From: Cristatella mucedo
Taxonomy: Eukaryota; Bryozoa; Phylactolaemata; Cristatellidae
DNA: 64,000 bases
Reading direction: 5' to 3'
Assembly: GCA_009760855.2 (NCBI GenBank)
Contig: WPIO01000010.1
Coordinates: 1,883,001 to 1,947,000, forward strand
Of the stretch, positions 32,789 through 44,484 are shown piece after piece; position 1 is the stretch's first letter; each line of letters opens with the position of its first letter. Position numbers and translations under genes: made by a program. The notes under the pieces were generated by a model. The model did no database searches, was not told where the DNA came from, and saw only the letters and a list, made by a program, of their open reading frames with translations.

Positions 32789-32956
32789 AGGCGTGATGGC
32801 ACACTAGGTAATGTGGTTGCTTTTTTAAACCTTGGTCCCGAGATCGTGGGTTCGCATCCTGCGATGGGCGATCCTTTATTACCACTGCAAGCGGCGGTGA
32901 TAGCCGTCATGGCTTTTCTGTCGTTATACAAAAGAGACTGTTAAATTAGCTAGTAT
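32789..32956 (+). mobile_element. SINE family I copy 2
   Basis: Head CGTGATGGCACACTAGGTAA with an A-box-like stretch, and a B box GGTTCGCATCC at 32,849-32,859. The body follows (GGGCGATCCTTTATTACCAC, TGCAAGCGGCGGTGATAGCC) and the 3' part (AAATTAGCTAGTATTTTTTT). It matches copy 3 through its whole length. Confidence 0.85.
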
Positions 32957-34188
32957 TTTTTTATTAAGAAACTGGCCCTAGTCAGAAGAGTCTGAAGTGG
33001 TCTAATTACAGATATTGAGGCTCTTGTTCAAGGATGGCATGCCGAAGTTTTCTCTTCATTGCATGTGGTTAGTTTCTTTTGGACGCCCCTAGCAGAAACC
33101 GTACCTTGCTGTGTGCCGGTCGGTACCCGGCCGATTAGATCGAAGTCATGCCATGTGACCCCACTCCTGTGCACAACCTTTAAGGCAAAGACTTCAGTTC
33201 GTTTGCCAAGTCAAATTAGACTAGCCAGAGCTCTCGAAAAAACTGTCTCATACCCAGTAGCGGTGCTTCGACGCCTACAATAAACAGCCTGCTTAAGAAG
33301 ATGTGGTCATATCTGCAAAGGAGCAGAGTCTCTCGGGTGATGTGGAGGTGAAAGAACCAAGCGATGCCCTATGAGCAGTTCACCGTTTCTGCTGATGAAA
33401 CGAGGCTAATTTAAATACTTAAAAGCGGAAGGAACCGAGGCAGAGAGCTGCAAACGTTACTCGACGTCGTGCTATTCAGATAAATGGAGCATTAAGCTGT
33501 GTGTGATCGGCTGTACTGACAGCCTGCAGACCCTTGAGGGGGTACCTAGCCCTAGAATTCGATAAGTTCTAGGCATGAGCATGGCGAAAGAAGTTACAGG
33601 GACCAACATGAGCAAAGGATTGGCACGCCGGTGGCATTATTCTGTGTTTATGCACCGCCAGAAGGCAGTGTTTATGCAAGGCACATAAACACACGAGCCG
33701 GGTTTCGACTGATTGATGATCTCATCGGTGGAGTATTAGCACAGTAGGTCAAGCAAGCAGTAGGTTGATTGGCCCACCACTTTCCTGTGATAGAGGGGGC
33801 CACATGCCAGACGATAACGTTCGTAGTGACCAGAGGACAGAGTACCAAAGCATCGCTCTGCCAGGGTGCTGGTGCCTAGCCTTCAACCCTTGATACCGTT
33901 TAGCTGATTGCTCCCTCAATCGGAAGGGCTGGTCCAGCTGCATTCCTGCGAGCCTGCATTTCCCAGATGACTTATCAAGCCATGTAACCATTCTAACATC
34001 ACGGTCGTCACAACCCCTTTCCTTTAGCTCTTCCCCTATCGAACTTCAACCTAGAGTCGATATCAGCCAGTGCTACCGACCAAACGATGGTCCAGCAGCA
34101 TCCCAGATCTACGTGACACTGGATGTACATTTAGGCTGCCCAGCTATGGAGGAAGATCATTAGAGTCGTTTGGAATAAAAAAAAATAT
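32957..34188. other. No gene recognised
   Basis: Anonymous sequence; no repeat or coding signature identified. Confidence 0.6.
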
Positions 34189-34965
34189 ATAATTAATTTG
34201 TACAGCACCCTAAGAGAATGCAATATCTATCCAGGCACTTCAGATGTGAGCCTGGTGGCGGTAATCCGGGTTACCATGGTAACCTGGGTTCGCAAGGACT
34301 TCGATAACTACCTGAATATTGGTCCAAATTATATGTAAATAGGCTAAAAAAAATTTGGGCTCGTCGAGTTCTATTCGTCAGTAAAAAGACAGCGATTTCC
34401 AAAAGGATGATCTTTATTGTGCAAGTGTGAAGCGGCTGACCGGATCCAGGGCACGAATCCGGGGCTCGATCACGAAAATTGAGCCTATTTTTTCGAGAAA
34501 TAGCTCAAGATTGATGGCTCAATTGGGACAACCACTGGTGTCTCCTTCGGGCGCCCCACAGAGCGTATCTGAATGCCCGGAGCAGCCGGGAAATGTTTCC
34601 ACGAACTTACTCGCCAGTTCCATTGCGTTGCTAAGAACATCTTTGCAAACATCTTTTATATCGTCATTTTAGCCAAACCATAGCGTACCTCTTTTCATTG
34701 AGCTCTTGCACATATAGTTCCACAGATTGTTTCGACATGATTCTGACGGTGCTGGTCCTGAATTAGGTCAACGGCGTTTTTTAATTCGAAGCGCTATATT
34801 TTTTTAAAGCAGCTATCCGAAAAATAAATAGTTAATTCTACTTTCGGAAATTCGGTAACCCAGGTTACTGCCATCGGGCTCATGTGCCGAAGGGCTCAAA
34901 CTTACGACCTCGGTCGTCAAAGGCAAGCAGCTTAACATCGGTCGTTAAAGATGAGCACCTTGACT
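34189..34965 (-). mobile_element. SINE family II copy, split by a DNA transposon
   Basis: Minus-strand copy. The 3' LINE-like tail lies at 34,200-34,243 (complement of GTGCCTGGATAG...TTCTCTTAGGGTGC), and the tRNA-like head at 34,887-34,950 (complement of GAGGTCGTAAGTTTGAGCCC). The 633 bases between them have inverted-repeat ends. The intact copy at 61,572-61,723 shows that the two parts are normally contiguous. Confidence 0.75.
34249..34881. mobile_element. DNA transposon (MITE-like, 633 bp) with 27-bp terminal inverted repeats
   Basis: Left end AGCCTGGTGGCGGTAATC... at 34,249 and the complement of the right end AGCCCGATGGCAGTAACC... at 34,881 agree at 22 of 27 positions; all five differences are transitions. 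ATGTG (or ATGT) stands on both sides as a target duplication. The interior has no intact transposase; a minus-strand piece near 34,740 (MSKQSVELYVQELNEKR) may be a remnant. The superfamily is not assigned. Confidence 0.75.
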
Positions 34966-35199
34966 TCTGATCTAAACCAGGGCTAAACAAGTCACCAAGA
35001 CATGCAGTATTCTAAGCACTAAAGAGTATGCTAGCAAGTTAACATGAGTTGCTGATAACTGCTTCCTGTGCAGCATAATTGGACCCCTGGTCACAAACGT
35101 TTATAGCATCCTACATTGACTGACCATAGCAAACATCTAGGACTCAAAACAGTGGCTCGTGCGTGATGCCAAGGATGGTAATTGTGTGCAGACATCTCA

Positions 35200-35545
35200 T
35201 CGTCGACTCGCACATTGATTTGAAGCCGAAGCCGCAGTGACAAGATTTTCACCTATCCCTATGCCATAAGACCGTTGGCAACAGATACTTTTGCTCTGCA
35301 TGTCCTAGACTGTGGAACTCACTGCCATACAATTCTTGCGCAACAAACTGACCCTGTTCTCCGGCTGCCGACTGCAGCTAATCTTTTCCAGCCGTCCTCT
35401 GGGCAGGTACTTCCACGCTATTACTCACTTCCTCGACTGCCTTGCTGACTCAGCCAAGCATCTCACTTTCTTTTTGCTGCACGAGATAAAGTCGGTTGGC
35501 TGCCTGCACCGAAAGCCCAATGATCAGCACTGCTCTAGCTTGCAA
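35200..35545 (+). mobile_element. Old LINE family B fragment
   Basis: Decayed match to the C-terminal region of family B: TGTCCTAGACTGTGGAACTC near 35,300, then pieces equivalent to the FLRND and CYFHATHYL region (CTTCCACGCTATTACTCACT near 35,410). Confidence 0.65.
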
Positions 35546-36515
35546 GCTATTGTTTGTAGGCTGAGCAACTCGGGCAGACATGTGTACAATTGTATCTATT
35601 GCAAAGTGAGGCTCTCAGCGCTGACAACGGGCCGACTGGCGGCAGATCATGGCTAAATGGGACCGTTCTACGGCTGGTTTTCTCCTATGCGTGCCGGATC
35701 GGAAGGCGCCCTAATAAATAAATATGGTTAAAACAGAGGTCATCGGTGGTGCCCACCCGCATTGCATTCAGTACGATCGTAGCAGCGTTGGCTGCTTTAC
35801 CTCTTTCGACGGGAATGCCAGCTGCTGCCACTTAAGGTGCAGACAAGATCGAACCATTGGATGACCAAGACCCTGGCCGTGCCAGGGGTAGCCAGTCATA
35901 GAAAGACCCAGGTGGTGTGTACGGGCGGCCACACAGCCTGCCGTGCCTATTTGGAGTGATACAAGGCTGACCATTAGCTCCCTTGCCCGTGCATTAAGGC
36001 ACTTGGTGGACAAGTGAACAGGCGATATCCAAAATCTCTACGGCCGTGCTCATCCTATTCATCAGCTGACCCTACTAATTAAAGCTAGAGAAAGTCTGTC
36101 CATCATGCAGCAAGATAGCACAGCTATGTCTTCCTTGACCAGACTATTTCTGCTATGACTCAGTGAAGCTAGCCCACAGGCAGTGAGCTCTTGTGTCACC
36201 AAAGACGGGTGCAACTATGTGTTCACTCACAAGATCAGAGCTGCGATGGTAGCTTGTGACTCACAAGCAATGCTGACAGTGGGCTAGCTGTCAAGGTCAA
36301 TTATTTGGCTGGCACGGTGGATGCACCACTGTCGATTGTCACCGTGCAGGCACAGCAGTCGAAAGTGGCCGACAGAAATTCAAGGTGGTGCTCTCAATAA
36401 AGCACCTGGCAGTCGGGAAGCTAGCGTGTCACAAGAGCGATTGTCTATGTCAGCAGAGTGCCTGGTTTGTGCATTGGCAGTGCATCGATGCTCCCATTCA
36501 TCTATGTTATGCAGC
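35546..36515. other. No gene recognised
   Basis: Anonymous sequence with short frames only. Confidence 0.6.
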
Positions 36516-36785
36516 TGAAAGTAGGCAGACTTGACTGTGGAGCGGATATGATCGACTAATGAAAGGTCACTTTGGAGTATGACACCCAGATTTTATGCAG
36601 ATTCAATAGGAGATATGCTGGCAGCGCTGATTGTGAGCGTTAACCTTTCCAATTTCTAAATCACAATTGGTTTGCCCATAACTAGTAAGTTGGTTTTATC
36701 ACCATTCAATTTAAGAAAGATTGCTGCCATCCATGTGCGGATTCAATCTATCCTTATTTATCATCTGGTATTGCTGGGTTCTACT
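36516..36785 (-). mobile_element. LINE family A RT fragment, minus strand
   Basis: The complement carries the region after the YADD box: codons for AAIFLKLNGDKTNLLVMG-like sequence (36,740-36,670) and the AYFQLH segment (36,525). Same layout as 38,940-39,190. Confidence 0.75.
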
Positions 36786-36955
36786 TCTGGTGTGGACGAA
36801 TTGATGGGCTTACACCAGACTTACATTTTGCCTGCTGCTTGCAGATGTTACCACCAATCATTTGTTAATGCTTTTTATACAGCATCTGTAAAGTACCTAG
36901 CAAGAAATTTTCGGATGGTGCTATAAAAATGTTTTATTATTATTATTATCATTAT
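36786..36955 (+). mobile_element. LINE 3' tail of a family A relative
   Basis: Ends with ACAGCATCTGTAAAGTACC, then AGCAAGAAATTTTCGG, GTGCTATAAAAATG and (TTA)n at 36,931-36,955. The same tail type occurs at 52,530-52,625. The stem is related to that of family A but distinct. Confidence 0.6.
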
Positions 36956-38190
36956 TACTTTTAATGCCCAGCTCTTGAGTGCCATTTTTAATGGATCATC
37001 GAGTTGCAGTTCACCGAAGTCTTGGCAGCATTTACATGACTCTCTGGGGAATGATTGACCGTGATCATCACTGCAACACTGCACCACGTTATCACCACAG
37101 CATGCCGGCCATCTCCCCCTTGTTCTGTTACATTCAGGCGTTGCATACAGGCACAGCCAGCAGGCATTTGATCTCATCGCACGAGAAAAAATTCTGCTTT
37201 CTTGGAATTCAGTTAGAACTGCTCTTCCAGTACTCGACAGTACTTTGCCACCAGCAGATAAGAAGATCAATCGAGCAGTCAACGAATGAGCAATCACTGT
37301 GGAATGACAGTTCAGCTGCATGTTTCTAGAAGTGCCTGTCAACTGTGCAGGAGCAGCAGTGCACTTGCCCAGCATTGGAGAGGTGCTGCCTTGCAAAATG
37401 GTGCACAACGGCAGCAGCAGCATGGGCTGCACCACCAGTGGCCCCCGATGAGTGGCTATTGCAAACCCGCTAGCTGCCCTCCTTAGCTATTTCGCTTTAT
37501 GCCCTGCTTCGAAAGGAATGGTTTTCATGCAGGGAAAGGGTCGGCATCAGCGACCCTGTCCCTAGACCGAGTCTCTCCTTTTCTCCACCGGCGGATAACC
37601 ACTGCAGAGCAGTAAGCAAAGTCAAAGCTGCATGCTTTGTGCAGGCGAGCAGGCCAGACCGCTTGATCCAAGTTGATCCGGGCAGTATAGCTGCACGAAT
37701 TGTGCTCCCGATGTCGCTTGGAGAGCCCTGAGATTCAAGACCGACACAGCTTCTCCTCAAGACTAAATTCAGATCGGCAGTGCCATCAGTCGTGCGAACC
37801 AAGTGTCTTGAAGACCAGCGAATGCAAAGCAAGGCTGTTCTCAGTGTTTGTGGGCTGCCGCTGTGCTGCTGCAATGCGACCGAATGCAACGATGCCATGT
37901 CGATAGATAAAGATCCACAAAGCTACGATGAGAACGTGGATGCTACAGCTGCTCGAGCTTTCTTTGGGGTGTCCAAAGCACAAGCAGGTTTTGGTGGTGT
38001 GATTCTGGCTGAAAACGGGCTTTGTGGCAACCAAGCACTGTCGATATCACTCGAACACGTGCCACCAACGCTTCTGCAATATCGCACGTCTTGACACACT
38101 GTCGGTATTCAAGTGAGCCATGAGAACTTGCCAGCCTTCTGGCTGGAACTCATATCTATACATGTAAGGTAGTACTGACCCTTGAAAAAC
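36956..38190. other. No gene recognised
   Basis: Anonymous sequence. Frames up to 186 codons on the minus strand are not supported by any motif and overlap repeat DNA. Confidence 0.55.
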
Positions 38191-39280
38191 TCACCAATAA
38201 TTATAATAATAATAAAAAATAATGCATTTGATCAAGGCCCCTCAGAGAACTCAGTCTCTCTCTAGGCACTTTAAATTTGCTGCAAATGAAGCAAGCTCCA
38301 ATGGTTAGTGGTAGCATGCTCAATAAACAACAAGAATAACATAGTTAAGGGTTACATTCACAGGGTCAGCAGGCAAATATGGTTAGTGACAGCATGCAGA
38401 GTGGCAGCATGCATTAAGCACATAAAGGACGAATCATTTGGATCCACTGAGTGCTGTGATAAATAGATACGTGTTTAGTTACTTTTTAAATGTGGACAAG
38501 TCAGGAGATGTCATGATGCAAGTTGGGAGGGAGATCCAGGCTTTGGGAGCATATGAACTAAAGGCGCGGTGATTTAAGACTTGTACGTGGTATGGGTAAA
38601 CAGTTAGATTCCGAAAAGCAGGTGGTACAATGCTTAGCCAGGTGGGGGAGTAGATCTGGTAGGTAGGCTAGAGTCAAAGAATAAAGGGACAAAAACGTGA
38701 GTGACAGAACCTTGAAGTCGATGAGTTGCTCGACTGGCAGCCAGTGCAGGTCGGCGACTGTGGTGTGATGTGGCAACTTAGGGGCTCACTACAGATGAGT
38801 CTTGCTGCAGAGTTTTGCACCAGCTGTAAGTGCTGGAGTGCACTGGCGGGTGGAACAGCAAGCAGTGAGTTACAGAAGTAAAGACGGGATATCGCAAATG
38901 TATGGACCAATTCAGATGTGGTATTACTGTCTAAACAAGCCCGAAGTTCAGCAACGTTATGTATCTGAAAGTAGGCAGACTTGACAGTGGAGCTGATCTG
39001 GTCGTCTAATGAAATGTCACTTTGGAACATGACACCTAAATTCCGTGCAGATTCACCAGGAGATATGCTGCCAAAGCCGATTTTGAGCGTTAGCTTTTGA
39101 ATTTCTGAATCACACTTAGTTTTCCCAAACTAGTAAAAGTTTTTTTTATTATCGTTCAATTTAAGAAAGCTTGTTTCCATCCATGTGTGGATGCTATCAA
39201 TAAATGCAGCAAGGGAGTTGAGAGAACTCGAAGTGCTAGGGGGCTGGGAGGGATCAAAGCAAAGGTACAACAAAGGCAGC
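38191..39280 (-). mobile_element. LINE family A copy, minus strand
   Basis: Left: complement of the (TTA)n tail and terminal stem (38,195-38,280). Protein pieces are at 38,776-38,558 ([19 protein letters not shown]) and 39,030-38,674 (FQSDISLDDQISSTVKSAY, LLAVPPASALQHLQLVQNS), then the LKLND region near 39,165 and the upstream region near 39,230. 5'-truncated. Confidence 0.85.
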
Positions 39281-39627
39281 AACAAACGGCAGCACAGGCT
39301 GAGATTTACGACTGCTTATTTCCGGCAGCAAGAGAAAGCTGACCTTGCCCTTATGATCTTGCCCATACTGCCTCCTAACCTCAGACCCTTGGCTGTAACT
39401 CAAGGAGTGACACGACTGCATCTCGGTAGCCCTGCTCAGGCTCGGTTCTTAACCGTTTGAATTTGAATTCTCGAATCCTTGAGTATAAAATCATTGTATT
39501 CGATTGCCAGAAGTAATGGTGAAATACTGCTTGGCAACGTTTGCTTGCAGGGGCCCCTAAGTCTTATTAGTACTCTGGCTCGAATGCCTGCAACACTAAA
39601 CAGTAGAAATAAATGTAACTCCTTTGA

Positions 39628-39705
39628 ATTGCACCCTAAGAGAACTTAATCGCTATCCAGGCACTTTACATATGTCGCCGGGTTCAGCACTTGGTCATTG
39701 AATGT
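39628..39705 (-). mobile_element. SINE family II or LINE A tail fragment
   Basis: Complement of the tail: GTAAAGTGCCTGGATAGCG, ATTAAGTTCTCTTAGGGTGC. 'GGATAG' and 'CTTAGGG' are shared with SINE II rather than with LINE A, and a B-box-like GAACCCGGCG follows. Confidence 0.6.
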
Positions 39706-39839
39706 GAGTGTCTTACCCCTGGGCAGTACACTCGCGACTTTGCACCTGCTGGTGCTGCTGGTTACAGGCACGACTCAGTGGCAGCACGGTGCAGCTACAT
39801 GCTGCCGTCATTGTTGCTGACAGCTCCTAAGATGGTCGC

Positions 39840-39882
39840 AGCTGCTGCTGCTGCTGCTGCTGCTTCTGCTGCTTCTGCTGTA
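39840..39882 (+). repeat. (GCT)n trinucleotide repeat
   Basis: GCT units with a few TCT interruptions, over about 43 bases. Confidence 0.9.
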
Positions 39883-40127
39883 GCGCCTTTGTCGTACTGG
39901 ATGGCAAAGAAGTTTTGCTTAGTCAGCGATCAGGCAAGGCAGCACACTATGATTTGCACGGCAAATCGTGGAGCAGCTTAAGAATACCAATAATCTCAAC
40001 AGACTGGTTTCGAGGAGCTGTCTGAGCAGCAATAAGTCTGAAAATTTGCATCAACAGCAGTGAAACCCTGGTAGAGAGGTGGTGCTTAGAGCTAGCTGCA
40101 ATTGGTCTCTGGGATAACAGTTGGTGA

Positions 40128-40305
40128 GCCGTGATGGCACACTAGGCAAGGCGGTTGCTTTTCACGACTTGTGTACCGATGTAGTGGGTTCGAATCCTAC
40201 GGCGGTGGGCAATCTTTAATTGCCACTGCAAGCGGCTGTGATTGCCGTCAAGGCTCTTCTGTCGCTATACAAAAGAGGCTTTTAAATCAGCTAGTATTTT
40301 TTTTA
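40128..40305 (+). mobile_element. SINE family I copy 3 (best preserved)
   Basis: Head CCGTGATGGCACACTAGGCA, a perfect B box GGTTCGAATCC at 40,187-40,197, body TGGGCAATCTTTAATTGCCA and AGCGGCTGTGATTGCC, and a 3' part with TCGCTATACAAAAGAGGC and AAATCAGCTAGTATTTTTTT. The two internal promoter boxes of RNA polymerase III are about 30 bases apart, as in tRNA genes. Confidence 0.88.
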
Positions 40306-40532
40306 CGGGCTGCATCATTTCAAACTATGGAAACATCTCAAGGGCCAACATAACCAGTTGATCTTGTCGACTGGTAAGGTGAGATGCAATCATTCATGTC
40401 AGTCACGCTCACAAAGCCAAGGCTTTCAGCCAAGCAGTGAGCATTGAATGGTCGAGTCACCAAATGTCCACTTAAGCGCACAAAAGTATAAGTGACTTCT
40501 AACAAAGTAGATATATATCCTTTTATTTCTTA

Positions 40533-40672
40533 ACTTGCCGGCAGGTTCCATCGAATCGGTCCCCAGGCCCGTATTGCCCATGTACCCCCCTCCATTGACA
40601 GTACACAAGTGGCAGAATCATCATAGAGCCAGTCATCATAGGGCCAGTGTATCCAATGCCAGGTTGATGGAT
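40533..40672 (+). repeat. Left arm of a 140-bp inverted duplication
   Basis: CTTGCCGGCAGGTTCCATCG onward is repeated as its complement at 44,335-44,484 with very few differences (one is the length of a C/G run). The arms are 3.7 kb apart and enclose LINE copies. Either a dispersed repeat present twice or a true inverted duplication. Confidence 0.85.
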
Positions 40673-40794
40673 CTGGATAGGATAGGCACCCCAAGCACTT
40701 CTAAAGAAATTTTCGAAGCCACAATTTTCGAAATATGGACACCAAATATGGGCAGTGGAATGGAGTCTTCAGTTGGACCAAACGAGGAGACATT

Positions 40795-42440
40795 TTCCCT
40801 TGTACCTTTGCTGTTATCCGTCCCAGCCTTCGAGCACCTTGAATTCTCTCAACTCCTTTGCTGCATGTATTGATGACATCTGCACATAAATGGCAGCCAA
40901 TGTTCTTAGACTAAACGATGACGTGGCGGACCAGCTGAACTCGTATATCGAAACCTCACACCTTGCTAGTAAGTTCCAGTCTGGCTTTAGAGCTAATCAC
41001 TCCACAGAGTCAGCATTACTTCGGGTATACAACGACCTACTTAGGAATGCAGACATGGGTAGAGTGTCTCTGCTTGTTTTGCTTGATCTTTCGGCAGCTT
41101 TTGATACCATCGATCACAAAGCTCTTCTAGAGCGCCTCTCATCTCGCCTGGGCATCACTGGCACTGCTCTGCAGTGGTTCAGGTCCTATCTCAGTGGGAG
41201 ACTCCAGAGTATTGACGTGAATGGACAAAGATCATCTGAAGTACCTCAGAAATATGGAGTACCTCAGGGCTCAGTGCTAGGTCCGGTTCTTTTCACGGTT
41301 TATACTCTGCCTCTTGCTGATGTGATTGCCAAGCACAATCTAGGCTTTCACTTCTATGCGGATGACACTCAGTTGTACCTTTGCTTTGATTCCTCCCAGC
41401 CTTCGAGCACCTCAAATTCTCTAAACTCACTAGCTGCATGCATTGATGACATCCGCACATGGATGGCAGCAAATTTTCTAAAACTTAACGATGATAAAAC
41501 TAACTTACTAGTTATGGGCAAACCTAGTGTGATCCAGAGTTTGGAAACGCTGACTCTCAAAATTGGCTCTGCCAGCATATCTCCAGTTGAATCAGCTCGA
41601 AATCTAGGTGTCATACTCCAAAGCGACCTCTCGTTAGACGACCATATCAGCTAGACAGTCAAATCCGCCTATTTTCAGCTTCATAACATTGCTAAAATTC
41701 GGGTTGTTTAGATAAAGATACCATGTCCAAGTTGGTCCATGCATTCGTGACATCCCGTCTTGACTTCTGCAACTCACTGCTTACTGGCCTACCAGCATGT
41801 GCAATCAGGCGATGGCAGCTGGTGCAAAACTCTGCAGCTAGGCTTGTCTGTCGTGAGCGTCGCAGTTGCCATGTCACACCACTTCTCGCCGACCTGCACT
41901 GGCTACCAGTCAAGCAACGGATTGACTTCAAGGTTTTGTCACTCACTTTTAGGTCCCTTCATTCTATGGCTCCAGCCTATCTGTCATATATACTACCCCC
42001 ATCAGGCCAAGCATCGTACCACCGCTTTTCGGAATCCAACAGTCTACAAATACCTCATACAAACCTTAAATCCTTTGGAGACCGTGCATTTAGTTCATAT
42101 GCTCCCAAAGCCTGGAACTCCCTCCCGACCTGCGTCAGAACATCCCCTGACCTGACCACATTTAAAAGGAACCTAAAAACACACCTATTTAGGACAGCAT
42201 TTAGTGGGTCCCTGTGATTCGTCCTTGATGTGCCTATGAGTGCTGACACTGTGCATGCTGCCACTAACCACACTTGCATGCTGACCCTGTGCATGTCACC
42301 CCTAACCATATTATTCATTTCGTTTGTTTTTCAAGCATGATTTTACTTACCATTCAATTGCATTTCACTTTACAGCAAATGTAAAGCGCCTAGAGAGAGA
42401 TTAAGTTCTCTGAGGGCACTTTATCAAGTGAATTATTATT
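40795..42440 (+). mobile_element. LINE family A, longest RT copy in the window
   Basis: A stretch from 40,795 to 40,922 codes a late RT piece (LNDD region). At 40,923 it joins an earlier piece, so two fragments are fused. From there the frame is open to 41,654: QLNSYIETSHLASKFQSGF, motif A LLDLSAAFDTIDH, motif B GVPQGSVLGPVLFTVY, motif C FYADDTQLYL with both catalytic aspartates, then FLKLNDDKTNLLVMG. A TAG at 41,653 and a one-base loss near 41,703 break it; the rest runs to 42,217. The 3' stem and (TTA)n tail end at 42,440. Known role: target-primed reverse transcription. The endonuclease domain is absent, so the copy cannot move by itself. Confidence 0.9.
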
Positions 42441-42449
42441 TTAATTATT

Positions 42450-43437
42450 ATTATGATAAAACTAACTATTATTTTAATTATTATTGTGATAAAACTAACT
42501 TTTTAGTTATAGTAAAACCCTGTGTGATTCAGAAATTGGAAAGGCTATCGCTCAAAATTTGCTCTGCCAGCATATCTCCTGTTGAATCAGCTCGAAATCT
42601 AGGTGTCCTGTACCAAAGTGACCTCTCGTTAGACGACCATATCAGCTCCACAATCAAGTCTGCCTACTTTCAGCTGCATAACGTTGCTAAGATTCGGGCT
42701 TGTTTAGATAAGGATACCACGTCTAAGTTTGTCCATGCATTTTTGACATCCCGCCTTGACTTCTGCAACTCCCTGCTTGCTGGCCTACCGGCATGTGCAA
42801 TCAGGCGCTTACAGCTGGTGCAAAACTCTGCAGCTAGGCTTGTCTGTGAGCGTCGCAGTTGCCACATCACACCACTTCTCGCCGACCTGCACTGGCTACC
42901 AGTCAAGCAACAAATCGACTCTAAGGTTTTATCGCTCACTTTTAGGTCACTTCATTCTTTGGCTCCAGCCTATCTCTCAGATGTACTGCCCCACCAGACC
43001 AAGCATCGTACCGTCTGCTTTTCAAAATCCAACAGTTTACCAATTCCTCGTACAAACCTCAAATCTTTTGGAGACTGTGCATTTAGTTCGTATGCTCCCA
43101 AAGCCTGAAACTCACTCCCGACTTGTGTCACAACATTCCCTGACTTTAACATATTAAAAAAAAACTTAAAAATACACCTATCTAGGACAGCATGTAGTGG
43201 GTCTCTGCAATTCGTCCTTCATGTGCTTATGCGTGCTGACACTGTGCATGCTGCCACTAACTACATTTGCATGCTGACCCTGTGCATGTCACCTCTAACC
43301 ATGTTATTCATGTTGTTTATCAAGCATGATACTACGCACCCTTCAGTCGTGTTTTCTTTTGCAGCAAATGTAAATCGCCTAGAAAGAGATTGAGTTCTCT
43401 GAGGGCGCTTTATCAGGTGCATTATTGTTATTCCCTA
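42450..43437 (+). mobile_element. LINE family A copy, 5'-truncated
   Basis: Two ATTATTTTAATTATTATTGTGA-like units (42,430-42,490) stand at the junction with the previous copy. Protein pieces: LSLKICSASISPVESARNL, HISSTIKSAYFQLHNVAK, LACLDKD-like region, [17 protein letters not shown] (one codon lost at VCERRSC), and HLFR end decayed. The 3' stem and (ATT)n are at 43,380-43,432. It lies directly behind the copy at 40.8-42.4 kb in the same direction. Confidence 0.85.
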
Positions 43438-43512
43438 GAACAGGGGGACCGATCACACAGCCTCTGGTCGGCAGGCCCGGTGCTTTCTACCGATTGAGCT
43501 ATCGAGTCCACC
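43438..43512 (-). mobile_element. tRNA-like SINE head or tRNA pseudogene
   Basis: The complement reads GACTCGATAGCTCAATCGG with a good A box (TAGCTCAATCGGTAGA), then GCACCGGGCCTGCCGACC and a decayed B box (GTGATCGGTCCC). The total is about 72 bases. Two extra bases after the A box and a poor T-arm argue against a working tRNA gene. It lies between two LINE tails. Confidence 0.45.
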
Positions 43513-43562
43513 TTTCTAAAATGTGCAACACAAGGCTTGAGGACTTAGTTTAAGATTTCTAC

Positions 43563-43915
43563 TTAATAATAATAATAATAATATTGCACTTGATAAAGCA
43601 CCCTCAGAGAACTTAATCTCTTTCTAGGCGCTTTACATTTGCTGCAAAGTGATACGCAATAGAATAGTAAGTAAAATCATGCTTGAAAAACAAACAAAAT
43701 GAATAACATGGTTGGGGGTTACAAGCACTGGGTCAGCATGCAAATGTGGTTAGTGGCAGCATGAACAGTGTCAGCACGCATAAGCACATCGAGGACGAAT
43801 CACAAGGACCCACTAAATGCTGTCCTAAATAGGTATGTTTTTAAGTTTCTTTTAAATGTGGTCAGGTCAGGGGATGTTCTGATGCAGGTCGGGAGGGAGT
43901 ACTTAAGCTTTTGAG
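43563..43915 (-). mobile_element. LINE family A 3' end, minus strand
   Basis: Complement of (TTA)n (43,565-43,584), the terminal stem and about 270 bases of 3' region, including TAAATGCTGTCCTAAATAGG. Truncated at 43,915. Confidence 0.88.
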
Positions 43916-44334
43916 TCGAACTCCGGTGTACTGCCTGAGGAGATGTAAACATTGCAATTGCAATTGATTGGGTTACAGCTGCAAGAGTCTAGCGGCAGTT
44001 GTATATAGATACATATAACCTGTGCAGCACTGGCTGGCCAGCTGAATAGGTGGGAATCTTGTCAAAGTGCTGGCAGGTCGATATTAGCTGTACAGTCGAT
44101 AGAGAAGATTAATTGAATGTACTTAACCATTAACTGTACCAAGAAGCACACTTTAGATAGGCAGGCTCAATGCATTGTGATGAGCACAGTGAAGCAGAAC
44201 TACTGTATGGAAGACTGTGAAGACTCTTGGGGTCAATTAGTTGCCACTGTGACACGACCCGTCAGCCTAGGGTGGCCATCACAAATACAGAAATTTGCCG
44301 AGACACTACACTTCGATCAGCGGGACAGAGCACC

Positions 44335-44484
44335 GAAACAGATTCATCAACCTGGCATTGGATACACTGGCCCTATGATGACTGGCTCTGTGATGATTCT
44401 GCCACTTGTGTACTGTCAATTGGGGGGGGGGGTACATGGGCAATACGGGCCTGGGGACCGATTCGATGGAACCTGCCGGCAAGT
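44335..44484 (-). repeat. Right arm of the 140-bp inverted duplication
   Basis: Complement of 40,533-40,672 (CTGGCATTGGATACACTGGC ... GAACCTGCCGGCAAG). It contains a G run at 44,421-44,430 where the other arm has a shorter C run. Confidence 0.85.

Noticed and set aside
36875-37435. 186-codon minus-strand frame
   Set aside because: It runs out through a LINE (TTA)n tail at its end and has no recognisable domain or codon signal.
43438-43512. Functional tRNA gene on the minus strand
   Set aside because: The A box is good but the D-loop is too long and the T-arm/B box is decayed; it sits between LINE tails, so a SINE head or pseudogene is more likely.
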